Shown here piece after piece: positions 1 through 10,990 of a DNA stretch of 64,000 nt. How positions within the stretch are numbered: position 1 is the stretch's first letter; the number at the start of each line of letters is the position of its first letter. Position numbers and translations under genes: made by a program. Below the pieces are notes generated by a model. It did not search any database and was not told the DNA's origin. It saw only the letters and a program-made list of their open reading frames with translations. The DNA comes from Plectrocnemia conspersa (Eukaryota > Arthropoda > Insecta > Trichoptera > Polycentropodidae). The stretch covers positions 620,001 to 684,000 of the forward strand of contig VTFK01000267.1 of the NCBI GenBank assembly GCA_009617715.1, given 5' to 3'.

Positions 1-2844
1 TCTATATCAAATTGGGAAAATCTATATTCAATTAAACAATGATAAACCTAATACATATTTTACCATAGTAAAAATCAATTAAAATAACAGTATATTATCA
101 TAATTTATACAATATTATGATTCAAACTATTTTTTTTGATTTGATGCAAAAACGAAATCAACTGATGTTTTGATTAGGCGGATGATGGAGAAAGCTGAAT
201 ATGATTATGTCTCATGTTATATTATACCATTGTCATATACTCAAAAATATAAGTTTGCAAGTTCAAGACTAATAACACAAAGACCGCGGGTTCTAAAACC
301 ACGACAACTGACCCGAATTTATATTTATAAAATAGCACTGTAATTAAAAAACAAAATTCAAAATAATTTATAATAAATTATATAGAGGTTACTGATTTCC
401 TGACTATTATTCAGGTAGTTTTAATATTTAATTATTATATATTATAGTTATCTTAATTAATATGTCTGATTGACTTACTCTGTTAGTATAAATTTACCCC
501 ACTGTAACGCATTGGTTACATCGGATTACAACAAAATATGAAAAAATATATTTATTTACATACTAAAATCTGATATAGCACTATTTCCGTTAATCTATAT
601 AATTACATTTACAAGTCTGTCTTTTTTAAATAAAGTGTTTATTTTTTATTCATTGTTCTTAAAAAGTTGAACTGTATTTATTAACTTCTAAAACTCATTA
701 TATATATCACAGAAAACTATTTTTTAATGGGTTATGCCTTTAAAGTTAATTAGCTGCTAATGTTGTATAAAAATAAACTCTTTGTCTATGTTACGGCAAA
801 AATATAAACTTAATCTTTTTGTTTGTACTACTAGCATGAAAAGTATGCAAAAAACAAATATTTCGTACTATAGAGTTAGACATTAAATCAAAGCTATACA
901 ATCTGTCTGTTTATGCAAGGCTTTGTATTATAAGAAGTTTTATCTACAACCCCTTCGTGGTACCATAAACCTTTTATGAGTTCTGTTTATGAATTTTGCC
1001 CACCAGTTGAAAACTAATCGTCACCGTCAAGTTTATAGGAGGACCATAATGTTTATTATGAAAGGTTTTAGTATTTTCTTTAATTAATCATATATTATTT
1101 CAATTGAAAAATTTTAACCGCCCCTTGTACACTAGAAAATAGTTAACTTGTACCTAATTTTAAAGTATTTAATAATCTATATTCTTCACTTAATTTTAAC
1201 TGTTTATAAGAAGTCTGCCAGGTAAAAATTTAGACTTCAAAATTATGAATTGTGTTACATATTCCCTATACACGATGCTATTTTTATTCAAGTAAATATT
1301 GAGATGGTTATAAAAATACAGAAAAGCCACATTTTGAATGTAGTGAGTGGATAATTTATATTTATACAAGGGCTAAAATATTTATTTCTTAGTTTAAGAT
1401 GAAATAGTACTTATCTTATACTAGAAAATATTCTTTAAATCTCTACAGTGGGATTAAGTAGATATATAGTTAATTTAGAGGAAGATTTAGTATGTAGTAG
1501 TAAAAATTTGCCAGTTTAAATATAAAATAAATTAAAAAATAGTACAGCATAAATCGCAATATAAGCAATAAACTAAACATTAAAGGTTTTCATGAATATA
1601 TAATTTTTTAATATATATTCACTTTTAAGGTTTATATTATATTAAATATACAGAAGTAAATATGTGTTTTTTTACTTTAAAAACATTATGTAAAAACACA
1701 GTTTTAAATAAAAAAATGGTTTTGTAATAAATTTTAACGCTATAAATTTTATAAAAGGTTAAAAAAATATGACGTGCTTCGTCATATTAAAATAAATCCT
1801 TTTTTAGATTCATCTCAAATTATGTTCTACGAATTAATGTTACATAATTGATAGCTTTCAAAATAATTTTAAATATATAAAATATTATTGAATTATTTTA
1901 TGCTGCCTCTTAAACTATAATCTGGATATTGCTGTCGTAAAAAAGTTTTAACATAAATGGCTATTACTTAACAATTGTAATTTTTTTGTAAATTTTATGT
2001 AATTGAGGGGATTTAAAGTTTATCAATTTTCTTTAATATGAAATATTGTTGTTTTTAAAATCATTCAATAAATAATTTATCGACCTAAATTAGTATTAGA
2101 TTTTCATAAATATTTTATTGTGATATATGTATAGTTTTATTTTTTATATTCATAATACTTTTTTGTCAATAATTTCAGTTGATATGCTACTTATGTTATT
2201 TAAATAGCAGTATATGTCGTTAATGTGGTTATCTTTTTTCAACAGCAAAGGTGGGTCATTTTATATTTAAAAGTGTCTCCCTGCATATGCATATAGATAT
2301 ATGAGGCGTCATTTATTATGTTTTTATTAAATTATTTTAATGCAAATAAATAATAATTTTTAAGTTTTATACAAATTATTATTATATGTATAATATATAA
2401 TTGCATTTACGTCTGTCTTGCCAAATATTTATAGCTTTTAACGGTCATAATTCATGTGAAATATATGTTAAAGATCGTATTGCACAATAGCCACAATTTA
2501 CATAAATCATTAATAATTGGCAATTACCACAGTATAAAAACTCCTATAAGTTTTAAGACACACACCAAGAGACAATATTTTTGACCTTGCATAAAATTGT
2601 TGTTGCACCAATATTTACATATTTTTTGACTTCGTTACTGTTATTGTTTTGGACTTTTTTTTAGTGGGACCGGCGATTGAGAAGTAATTAAAATTTTCTT
2701 TTATTTATAAACTTAGGGTTAAACTTTTACACTTGAACAAAGAAAGAACTTGAAAGTGAATATAATGACGTTATATGAAATAAAATGTTTCGCAGATTGT
2801 TAACCGCTACGCATGTGTATTCATAACAATTGCTTTTGAAACTG
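1..2844. other. AT-rich non-coding DNA, nothing recognised
   Basis: Very AT-rich sequence with no open frame of convincing composition, no repeat recognised elsewhere in the window and no clear RNA gene. It probably belongs to an intron or intergenic space. Confidence 0.6.
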
Positions 2845-2960
2845 TAATGCCTGAACTACACTCTCTGGAAGATGTCCGAACCGAAGTTACAACTGAAGTC
2901 GGCCGAGACCTACGACTTCGAGTAAGCGACCACACTGCCGCAAATTTCATATGCCGTCCG
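2845..2960 (+). repeat. Fragment of GC-richer dispersed repeat
   Basis: This piece begins with the same start, TGTAATGCCTG then ACTACA and TCTCTGGAAG, as the repeat at 6405-6801, and then diverges while staying GC-richer than its surroundings. It is read as a truncated member of that family. The open frame across it (2847-3125) is not supported as a gene: composition drops to AT-rich half-way, with no splice or domain signals. Confidence 0.55.
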
Positions 2961-3511
2961 GACAGCGGCTTCTGTCACGTACAGCTGGCATATTTGCGCG
3001 CGATCGAAAAATGTGCCAAATATTCGCAATTTTTAAATTGTCATTTTATTAAAATTACGCTACTGATAATTAAAATAATAATTAATAAAAGTTTGTGTGG
3101 GCACTCACCAATACAATATCAGTGAAAACTTTTCGGTCGTAAATATTCAATTTACGCAAAATGCCATAAGGCATAAAAATGATACTTCAGAATACGAACA
3201 CCACATCTGTGACTATCCTAGAATTTGTCGCCATCGATTCTAAATAAGAATTCTTTATGGTGTGACATTTATATAAACCGATCTAGGAAAATACATAAGG
3301 ATATTTGAAACGATTTTTTTAACAAAATCAAGTACCACGAATTATTTAATTTTATATAAAAAAAATATTATAACGATATCTGTTAGAAGAATATACTATT
3401 AAAAATATAATTAATCTCTTTTGGTGCCCTAAAATATTCAAAGATGTCAGTAAGAGTCGTTGAAGTCCCCGATTAACATGTGGTATTATAACTTGACGAC
3501 GTGACCACGAT

Positions 3512-3895
3512 GCAGCGCTCGACATGCGTGTTAATCATAGGACGCCTACGCGCATACTGAAATTGAACCGAATTACTCGTTCTATCTCAGTTTGCGAAAC
3601 ACCATATCATTATCTCTCTCACTCTCGTCACTTAACACGCGAGAGAGCGAAAGGGGAAGTATCTCACCGCTCGCGCTCGAAAGAGCAGCTCCGACTTCTG
3701 TCCGTTTGCCGACAATGTTCGGAAGCGCTCGAAGCTGGCCAAGTCGACTGAATTACCCCCACTTTACTTCCCGTTCCCGGTAACCTCGGACAACTTCTGA
3801 GAGATTTTAGAGATTTTAGACTCGACCGAAGTAGGCCACTATATTCTCCGTCCTTGGCCAACCTTGGCCAACTTCCAGAGAGTGTAGTGCAGGCA
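3512..3895 (-). repeat. Left arm of a ~390 bp inverted repeat
   Basis: This arm is the reverse complement of 6405-6801 over almost its whole length. The outer end reads GCAGCGCTCGACATGCGTG and the inner end reads TGCCTGCACTACA on the minus strand. It is GC-rich against the surroundings and has a CT/GA-rich patch (TCTCTCTCACTCTCG, then GAGAGAGCGAAA). Open frames on both strands reflect the raised GC content rather than a gene. The arms enclose about 2.5 kb, so the pair could be the long termini of one foldback-type transposon or two independent insertions in opposite orientation. I found no clear target duplication outside the arms. Confidence 0.75.
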
Positions 3896-6094
3896 TAAAA
3901 CTATCGTAAAAAAGGTGCCGGAACGCTGTTCCACCGCGTTACATGACAAAAACTTTGCTTATTAATATTACATTTAAAAAAAATATAACAGATCACAATT
4001 AGCTAAGTAATTATTAACGCTACTGACCAGTGTCGTTTGTGAGCAATTGCTTTGTTTAGTTGGATTGATTATGTGGATAGACTATCAAGGGCAAAACGTG
4101 GAAAACAATTTTAGTCGATCTGATGTTTTCTTTTGGCTTCTATATCAACTTTAGGTCATCAATCAGTGAAACAAGAGCTTTTTAAAAAAAAACACGCGTT
4201 AATACACCAGCAATTTCCATAGGTGATCTCAATGGCGTCACTTTATTGACCTACCATAAATTACGAAATTGGTATTGTAATCCTTATCATCAGCTTCAAA
4301 AGACCAATCGAGCCATGTTTTATCAGTCAATTAAAACCTCCATATCAAATCAAAAATCAGAAATTAGGTTTCAAAATTTTTTATAGACCTTTTATCTAAA
4401 ATTTTGCATGCAGAAATTTATTTATTTTTTAAAAAACACTATATTTTTGTATTGATTTTCAAAAATTTAATTATTTGCTGGTTAAGGTAAAACGGAATAA
4501 AGTAAAAAGTTACTGTACAAGTAATGGAAAAGTTACTGTACAATATATAGAAAAAATAAAAATTAGCAATCTTGATGGCAATTTCATGCAAAAAATTTTT
4601 TGATTACATGTCCAATTTTTTCTCACTATTTTTATCAAATTAACGCGGTATTTTTACGAGCTACAGTTGTATAGAGAGCTTCATAATTAACTTACTTCAT
4701 TATGGTTTTGATTGTAATTTAATAAAATATATTTTCATCTACGAAAAAAGCAATTAAAAGCCATAATTACTAACGCTGACGCAATCGTTTATAAATCTAC
4801 TTTGTTATAATTTAAATTCGCGAAAATCTGGTGAAAATTTTACCCGGACTTGTTGTTGTAACTAAATGCGTAATATATCAAACAGCATTAGTTAATTATT
4901 ATAAGCGCGTGGCATTATATCGTTGAATATGAATTATTATATACAAGACACGCGGAGTTGAATCGTTTAATTTAACTAATTGGAATTTCAAAACGATTGT
5001 TGATACCGTATAGAAGTCGGTCGTCTATGGGCAAAAGGATATAATTGAGTCATTGTATCTTCGCTCAAGACAGTCCAAGATGGATTGTCTGACGTGCAAT
5101 TTAAATTGAATTTGATTAATCTCAGTGAAACATATTCCGGGTAAATGTTTGTGTCCCAGAGTGTATTTAGAGCAAGAGTTATTTATGGTTTTGGAATCTT
5201 GGGCGAAATGTCTTATCTAGCGAATTTTAGCGTATGGAAAAAAGTGCGTCGGTAAAGTATGGCAGTTGCTATCTACGGTTCGAATTATTACGGCAATTCC
5301 CATATTTTACCCGGCGGGATAATATGAAACCCTAAAGGAATATATATTTGAAATTTTTGTCAACGCCAGCACGGAACAGAGGGAGGCTTTATGCGAAATT
5401 AATTCGCATCGAAAAATGTTTTTCAAAAGTGAACTTAATGAAGCAGTGTATAAAATCGCTTTAAGGTCAAACAAATATTTGTGTAAATTTTTATTGAAGG
5501 AATATCGTTTCGTTTTATTATTTGTATTGTATATCTGAAAAAAAATGGTTTTAAAAACACATTTTTCACATTTGTAAATTAATGCACTGTTCTGCCGTTT
5601 CAAACCACATTTAAAACTTATAATTGTATAAAAATATTAACCGTTCCTTTAATAAATAAATCCAAAATACAAGTAAAATATTGAACGATTAAAAATGCAT
5701 TTATTTTAGTGAAGATGTAAAATCCACGTGACGTACATATTAGCCGTTGATTCTGAAAGTGAATCATGTCCATTTTGTTAAAAAAGAGTTTTAATTTAAT
5801 TCAGAATCATATCTATAAATAACAGTACTTTTTTTAATGGTGATTTATTTTGGTCAATGATATTAATTGTTTGTTGATTTTGAAAGTGAGGCAAGTCCGC
5901 TCAAAATATTTTTTTAATAAAAATTGAAAAGCGTGCTATGTTAGTTAGTTTCCAGAGTTACAATGAAACAAAATTTTAGAGTCTTACAGACGTGGTTTTA
6001 CACAGAAGTGTGCTAAGAGAAGAATGCTACCGAGAATTTACAGGGAACGCAAAGGACTTGCAGTTTCAAATATTATTTAGTTACCAAAAAGCAT
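3896..6094. other. Non-coding spacer inside the inverted repeat
   Basis: No gene recognised. The stretch 4850-5330 is less AT-rich and less repetitive than its surroundings and may be a conserved non-coding or decayed coding segment. A dispersed repeat recurs at 5682-5910. Confidence 0.4.
5682..5910 (+). repeat. Dispersed MITE-like repeat
   Basis: It contains GCCGTTGATTCTGAAAGTGA near 5746 and a related GTTGATTTTGAAAGTGAGGC near 5873. The same motif recurs at 9840 and, inverted, near 10040. The stretch around 5682-5745 (AAAATGCATTTATTT, then CACGTGACGTACAT) matches 10821-10880. It is one of several scattered, degraded copies of a short non-autonomous family. Confidence 0.5.
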
Positions 6095-6408
6095 AAATTT
6101 TAGTATGCAAAATAATTTTTTTGGAAACATTTATTATATCTAAAGAAAGAGTGGACCGTGCTCTCAATGCAACAAAATTTTGAAGAAGATTTTCGTGGTA
6201 GAATGTAAGATACCTTCAGGAAAACCAACGAGGAAGAAGTAAAACGTGTGAAGGAACACATTGAGAGTTTTCAATCATAAAACCAATATATAAGGTCTCA
6301 CAATCCACACAAAGTATTTAAAATTTGTGTGGATTTGTGAGACTACACAAAGTATTTAAACTTTGAATTGGATATAATAAAAATGCACAATTTATACGTT
6401 GATAAATG
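6095..6408 (+). pseudogene. Decayed coding relic, probable transposon protein
   Basis: Frame-shifted peptide fragments on the plus strand have non-random composition: KIPSGKPTRKK, then KRVKEHIESFQ (about 6240-6278), and, after a hairpin, IIKMHNLYVDKC (about 6378-6411). The order of a basic stretch, a 'K-x-H-I-x-S-F' piece and an 'M-x-x-L-Y-V-x-x-C' piece recalls uncharacterised insect proteins often found in repetitive DNA, but I cannot name the family with certainty. There is no intact frame. It abuts the right arm of the inverted repeat and may be part of that element. Confidence 0.3.
6295..6343. repeat. Hairpin with ~19 bp arms
   Basis: GTCTCACAATCCACACAAA pairs with TTTGTGTGGATTTGTGAGAC across an 11-base loop, with one unpaired base. 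A partial third copy of the inner sequence (ACACAAAGTATTTAAA) follows at about 6344-6360. Confidence 0.7.
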
Positions 6409-6801
6409 TAATGCCTGCACTACATTCTCTGGAAGTTGGCCAAGGTTGGCCACGGACGGAGAATATAGTGGGTTACTTCGGTCGAGTTCTGCCCGCTCTA
6501 AAATCTCTCGGAAGTTCTCCGAGGTTACCGAAAACGGGAGCTAAAGTGGGGGTAATTCGGTCGACTTGGCCAGCTTCGAGCATTGTCGGCAAACGGACCG
6601 AAGTCAAAGGAATCGAAGTCGGAGCTGCTCTTTCGAGCGCGAGCGGTGAGATACTTCCCCTTACGCTCTCTCGCGTGTTAAGTGACGACAGTGAGAGAGA
6701 TAATGATATGGTGTTTTGCAATCTGAGATAGAACAAGTAGCTCGGTTCAATTTCAGTATGCGCGTAGGCGTCCTATGGTTAACACGCATGTCGAGCGCTG
6801 C
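6405..6801 (+). repeat. Right arm of the ~390 bp inverted repeat
   Basis: Reverse complement of 3512-3895 with scattered substitutions and small indels. It carries the same landmarks: TGTAATGCCTGCACTACA at the inner end, CGCTCTCTCGCGTGTTAAG in the middle and GTCGAGCGCTGC at the outer end. Long open frames on both strands here are by-products of GC-rich composition. Confidence 0.75.
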
Positions 6802-7048
6802 TTCATTCTCGCTAGATGTTCGCGATTTTAGTTTTCTAGAAATGGCTATTCGAAAAACATTTTTCTGTACATTCCCCACGATTATTGAAAATTAATACAA
6901 ACATGGCGTAAAAAAATCATTTTTCCTAAACGAAATAAAAAGTGAAGACTTTTATTCAACCAAACCTCTGGAAATGACAATTTTGAAAAGTACATAAAAT
7001 ATTGATGGCGAAACTGTCAACGGGTTGAAAATTTTCTGGATGCAAATT

Positions 7049-7622
7049 TGTGGCGACCACACTTATAGGTCCAGATTTAAAAGAGTAATTGTCTCATTGT
7101 TGATGATCGTGACTCAAACGTTCATTCATTAACAATGAGACAAATATCATGACACAAGAGAGATTTCTTTTGACCACACAACACGAGTCGTTAAGAGATT
7201 TCTTTTTGTTTGAAAACGGTACGGACGACGCAATAAATCACAACATCGCAAACCCTTTCCGAAGAATTCGAAAATCTGGACAAGCAAAAAACTTGCCTTC
7301 GAAAATGCAACATCAGATTTCTCGAGTTCTAAGAAGCGACTGCAGGGATTGGCTAGAAGATTGGCCAGCTAGCGTGCACCCCCCCAAAAGATATAAGCCC
7401 GGACTCCGATGAGGAGAGGGCAAACAGGCGGAGGCACCATACGAAACGGCTGAGGCACCAGACAAGAGACGGCCCAGACAGCAGAACCAGCGACGCAGAC
7501 GACCAGAGAGCCAAGATCTAGCAGCAGCCATCCGGAGGAACCAGCTACACGCCCTCACCGACAGACCTGAAGATCACACCTGACACTCGCCGCACGCAGC
7601 CACAAGAACCCTGAGAATCATC
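7049..7622 (+). mobile_element. Solo-LTR-like repeat, copy 1, 5' part
   Basis: It starts TGTGGCGACCACAC, an LTR-type TG start that is also a short palindrome, and matches the uninterrupted copy at 13776-14474. Inside lie a hairpin (TTGTCTCATTGT at 7089-7100 with ACAATGAGACAA at 7132-7143), CCAAT-type motifs (GATTGGCTAG, GATTGGCCAG near 7350) and a TATA-like AGATATAAGCCCGG near 7390, an arrangement that fits a retrotransposon LTR promoter. It is interrupted at 7622 by another element and resumes at 9245. No internal retrotransposon domain adjoins it. I did not find a clear 4-6 bp target duplication, so the LTR assignment is an inference. Confidence 0.5.
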
Positions 7623-8094
7623 GGGACACGGTCAATTGGGCGACGGAGATTGGGGGACGGTCAAATGGGCGATTCAAAATGGGCGACGGACAAATGGGCG
7701 ATGGTCTTTTGGGCGACGGTCTTTTGGGCGATACAATAATAATACATTACAAATAAATGTGTAGCAAATCATGATCTTATAATTAATTAAATAATTTACA
7801 TAATTTAATACATATTAAAATATATATATACATATACGTACATACGAAAATATAAGTAATATTTTTTAGAATAGAATTAAAAGATGAAAACATTATTCGG
7901 TCTAAACAAAATATAATATACCTACATAAGATATAGTATGGATATATTTACTTATCATTTGTGCTTATTTAATCATAAAATATCACTTAAACAGTTTGAT
8001 TTTTTTCATTCAAGAATTTAAGAGAGTTACCCGATATCATAAAACACTTAAAGCACACGGCTTAAGTCGGTAATTTTATTATAAATACCTACCT

Positions 8095-8615
8095 GATAAA
8101 TGTTCTTAGTGGGCCCTTACGCGAATTTTTTTTATGTTTTGAGCCTTGGAAACTACTGTGAGAACAAGCTTTTGGAATTTCCAAAAATCGCATATTTTAC
8201 AGTTATCTATTTTAAATTAGATAGAATAGGTATATAAAAATATAATAACACAGAACTAGTGCTGATAAGTGTTTATCGTGGATTTTACCCTTTACGAGAT
8301 TTTTTTATGTTTTGAGACTTATAAATTACTGTGAGAACAATCTTTTGGAATTTCCAAAAATCGCATATTTTACCGTTATCTATTTTAAACTGGATAGAGT
8401 GGTTATATATAAATATAATAAGCTAGAACTAGCGCTGATAAATGTTTATCGTGGATTTTGCCCTTTCCGCGATTTTTTTTATGTTTTGAGCCTTGGAAAT
8501 TAGTGTGAGAATAAACTTTGGGAATTCACAAAAATCGCATATTTTACAGTTATCTATTTAAAATTAGATAGGGTAGCTAAATATAAATATAAAAAACCAT
8601 AACTAGCGCTCAGTA
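8095..8615 (+). repeat. Three ~170 bp tandem repeats inside the foldback element
   Basis: Units start near 8095, 8268 and 8441. Each has a GTGGATTTTRCCC-like start, TTTTATGTTTTGAG, then CAAAAATCGCATATTTTAC, TTATCTATTT and an ACTAGYGCTGATAA-like end. The copies differ by substitutions, so they are old. Such internal arrays are common in non-autonomous DNA transposons. Confidence 0.8.
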
Positions 8616-8872
8616 TACTTTTGAATTTTGACTAAAAACATTCGCAAAAAAATTCGTTGCGTCTTTGAAAATTATTTTTGTCGTGGTTTTAAAACACTTT
8701 GTCACAGTGTCATTGTGTTTTTGGTAAAAAATTCAGTACAGCAAGAAAATAAGTATGTGTCTTTATATTCACATGTGGGTTATATTTTATGTGTTATTTA
8801 TAGGTAATTGTTTTTTATAGATTATTGTTGAGAGCGACTAATTTGAGTTACCAGAGTTTATATTCTTCATAA

Positions 8873-8986
8873 ATGGATAATTCAGACATATTAAGTCAAA
8901 AAGACAAGGAAAAATATTTTTGGAATGGATATCTTTATGAAAAGAATAGACCAAAGAATTTTTATAAAAGTTTTGAGGTACAATAG
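8873..8986 (+). pseudogene. 37-codon FLYWCH-like frame in foldback element
   Basis: A short ATG-started frame encodes a peptide with KYFWNGYLYEKNR near the middle. The 'N-G-Y-x-Y-x-x-x-R' pattern resembles the start of a FLYWCH zinc finger, a DNA-binding domain often carried by Mutator-like elements. The expected W-x-C and C-x-H residues are not present afterwards. The frame ends in GAG-GTACAA, where a splice donor could lie. It fits a relic of the element's parent coding gene; a chance frame cannot be excluded. Confidence 0.3.
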
Positions 8987-9244
8987 AAAAAATATCATAG
9001 AATATTTGCGTGGTATTGCATATAATTATAATATGATAAAATAAAATTGTTTTTCATTTAATATACATTTTCGTTTTAATGTATATTTTATTAATATTCA
9101 AAATAAAGCAAAGCGTGCAAGTTTTTTTTAATTTTTGTCGCCCATATGACCGTCGCCCAAATAACCATCGCCCAATTGACCGTCGCCCAATTTACCGGAA
9201 TCGCCCATTTGTCCGTCGCCCAATTGTCGCGTACCGGAATCATC

Positions 9245-9332
9245 TACCGGCATCACCACCTGCGCCACCCTCACCTCAGTCGCGAAAAACGTTACGCCGT
9301 AATCGTCCATTTGTCACATGTAAATATCACTT
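9245..9332 (+). mobile_element. Solo-LTR-like repeat, copy 1, 3' part
   Basis: It continues the repeat broken at 7622. CATCACCACCTGCGCCA, then ACGCCGTAATCGTC and TTTGTCACATGTAAATATCAC, match 14394-14474 closely. Similarity to the sister copy stops right after AAATATCAC. Confidence 0.7.
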
Positions 9333-9834
9333 AATAAAAAAAGCGAGGTCAACCACCCCTAGGTCTACGCCTCCTAAAAATTAAATTATAAAACATCGAT
9401 CGAAAGTGCTTCAAAATTTAAAACTATTGATTTATCGCCAAAACGAGGTAGGCGAAAGATTTTCGACAGAATAACATTGCCATTTCTAAATGGAAAAATA
9501 AGGCATATTTATGAAGAAAAATAAAGAGATATAATAGATTTATTGCACTTATAAGCTACTCATACATCATGGGTACTTAAAAAATTGCACAACCTTATTT
9601 AAAAAAAATAATGGTAATATTTCCTATAAATATTTTGTTATGTTGTATTTATGTTGTTGTGTGTTACGTATATAATTATTATATTTTTCCTTTTTGTTGT
9701 TCTTTATTTTCTATAAAATAATATTAAGCTTTTTATTAAATGCACCTATTCGAAAAAAGTATAAGCTGCTAAAATAAAATATTCTATTTTTTTCTTAAAA
9801 CCAGCAACTATTGAAAACAGGAAATCAACATTTT
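9333..9834. other. AT-rich non-coding DNA, nothing recognised
   Basis: No gene, RNA or recognised repeat seen. Confidence 0.5.
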
Positions 9835-10068
9835 CATAAAATAAATGCTTTTGAAAGTGAGGTAAGTCCATTCGGCCCTATTAAAAACATATTATTTTGT
9901 TTAAATAACGCGAATATAATGATCGCATATGAAATTTTTTAAAAAAAGACCGTAAAAAATATATAAAAGAAGTTTATTGTTGTTTACTAATATTTTTAAA
10001 TCACTTCTATCAATTATCTAACAATAACATAACATGAGCTTGCCCTACTTTCAAAATCAACGGCTCAT
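9835..10068. mobile_element. MITE of ~230 bp with inverted termini
   Basis: The left end TTTTGAAAGTGAGGTAAG and the right end, inverted, TTTTGAAAGTAGGGCAAG, form imperfect terminal repeats. Related single motifs occur at 5746 and 5873. No coding capacity. Confidence 0.5.
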
Positions 10069-10990
10069 ATATTGATGGATTTGAGTTGGGTGAAGATTAC
10101 TTAATAATGATAATTTTCTCCCTCCTTTATCATATATAATATAATATGATCTCACATTTGCAAATTATAGTCCTAAAATTCCTCAGTAATTAGATTAAAC
10201 TACTTTCCAACCCAATAGAAGGTCGCTTAAATTATAATTTCCCTGAAACCATTAAAATAATCAGAAGATATTGTTTGCTACAGACATAGTTATATAAAAA
10301 TATTAGAAACAATACTATTTAAAATGATCAAACCACTAATAAAGAAACTTAATCTCTTACTAAGTGTATTAATTTGCCTTTAGAAATAAACTACTCAGTC
10401 GTATTCTTAGATGTAACACAAACTTGGCACCCTGGTGCCGCAAATATTAAAACCTCAACCCAACATACTGGTATTTAATTTGTTAAAAGACAATGTTGTA
10501 ACTAAATGTGCACTTGCACGCAGCATGCAAATATGTTAAAGCTAACAAATATATTTAAGTAACATAACTAATTGTACTACCAACTAACCTTTAATAATAC
10601 AGATATAAGTCCATAATTTAACTTAATTAAATATACTAAAATTTCATGTTAATTATTTAAATGAAGATTTCAATGGAAAACTTTATACTTGTTATTTTTT
10701 TCCTTCGCCAAGTTGCTTGGAGAAAGGAGAAAGATGAAAACAGATATTATTAATAAACATTGTTCAAATAGACATATTACATTTTATTCATAAAAAAAAT
10801 ATATAAGAGTAAAATAATAAGCGATCAAAAATGTGTTTATTTAATTAAATATATAAAAATTCACGCGACGTACATTTGTACATCTATAGATGGCTTTGAA
10901 TTGGTTATAAATAAAATTTTAATACTTGTTTTCTCCCTTAATTCTCATACATAATATGATCTTACATCTGCAAAATTTCAAGTAGTTCTA
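10069..10990 (+). repeat. Two diverged copies of a dispersed repeat
   Basis: Segment 10070-10195 (TATTGATGGATTTGAG, then TTTTCTCCCTCC, ATATGATCTCACATTTGCAAA) matches 10886-10990 (TATAGATGGCTTTGAATTGG, then TTTTCTCCCTTAAT, ATATGATCTTACATCTGCAAA). The stretch before the second copy (10821-10880) also matches 5682-5745, so these belong to one short family. Confidence 0.5.

Larger units (their letters stand above)
7623..9236. mobile_element. Foldback/MULE-like transposon with tandem-repeat termini
   Basis: An insertion of about 1.6 kb bounded by a perfect 8 bp target duplication GAATCATC (7615-7622 and 9237-9244). The related copy at 13776-14474 has one copy of this site at about 14380-14388. 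Each end is a run of 10-17 bp units of the type TTGGGCGACGGTCAA (left about 7635-7735, right about 9138-9230), in opposite orientation. The interior has three ~170 bp tandem repeats and a very short FLYWCH-like frame. Tandemly repeated inverted termini with 8-9 bp target duplications are typical of Foldback elements and Mutator-like transposons. No transposase core is visible, so it is non-autonomous. Confidence 0.75.

Noticed and set aside
6399..6736. Overlapping 110- and 87-codon frames on opposite strands
   Set aside because: They arise from the GC-rich inverted-repeat arm. The other arm (3512-3895) does not keep the same frames open.
7149..7558. Frames on both strands in the solo-LTR-like repeat
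   Set aside because: Not kept in register in the sister copy at 13862-14330 and without any retroelement motif.
9079..9384. 101-codon Arg/Pro-rich frame with a repeated RRP pattern
   Set aside because: The peptide repeat is the translation of the transposon's terminal array of CGTCGCCCAAT-type units, not a protein.
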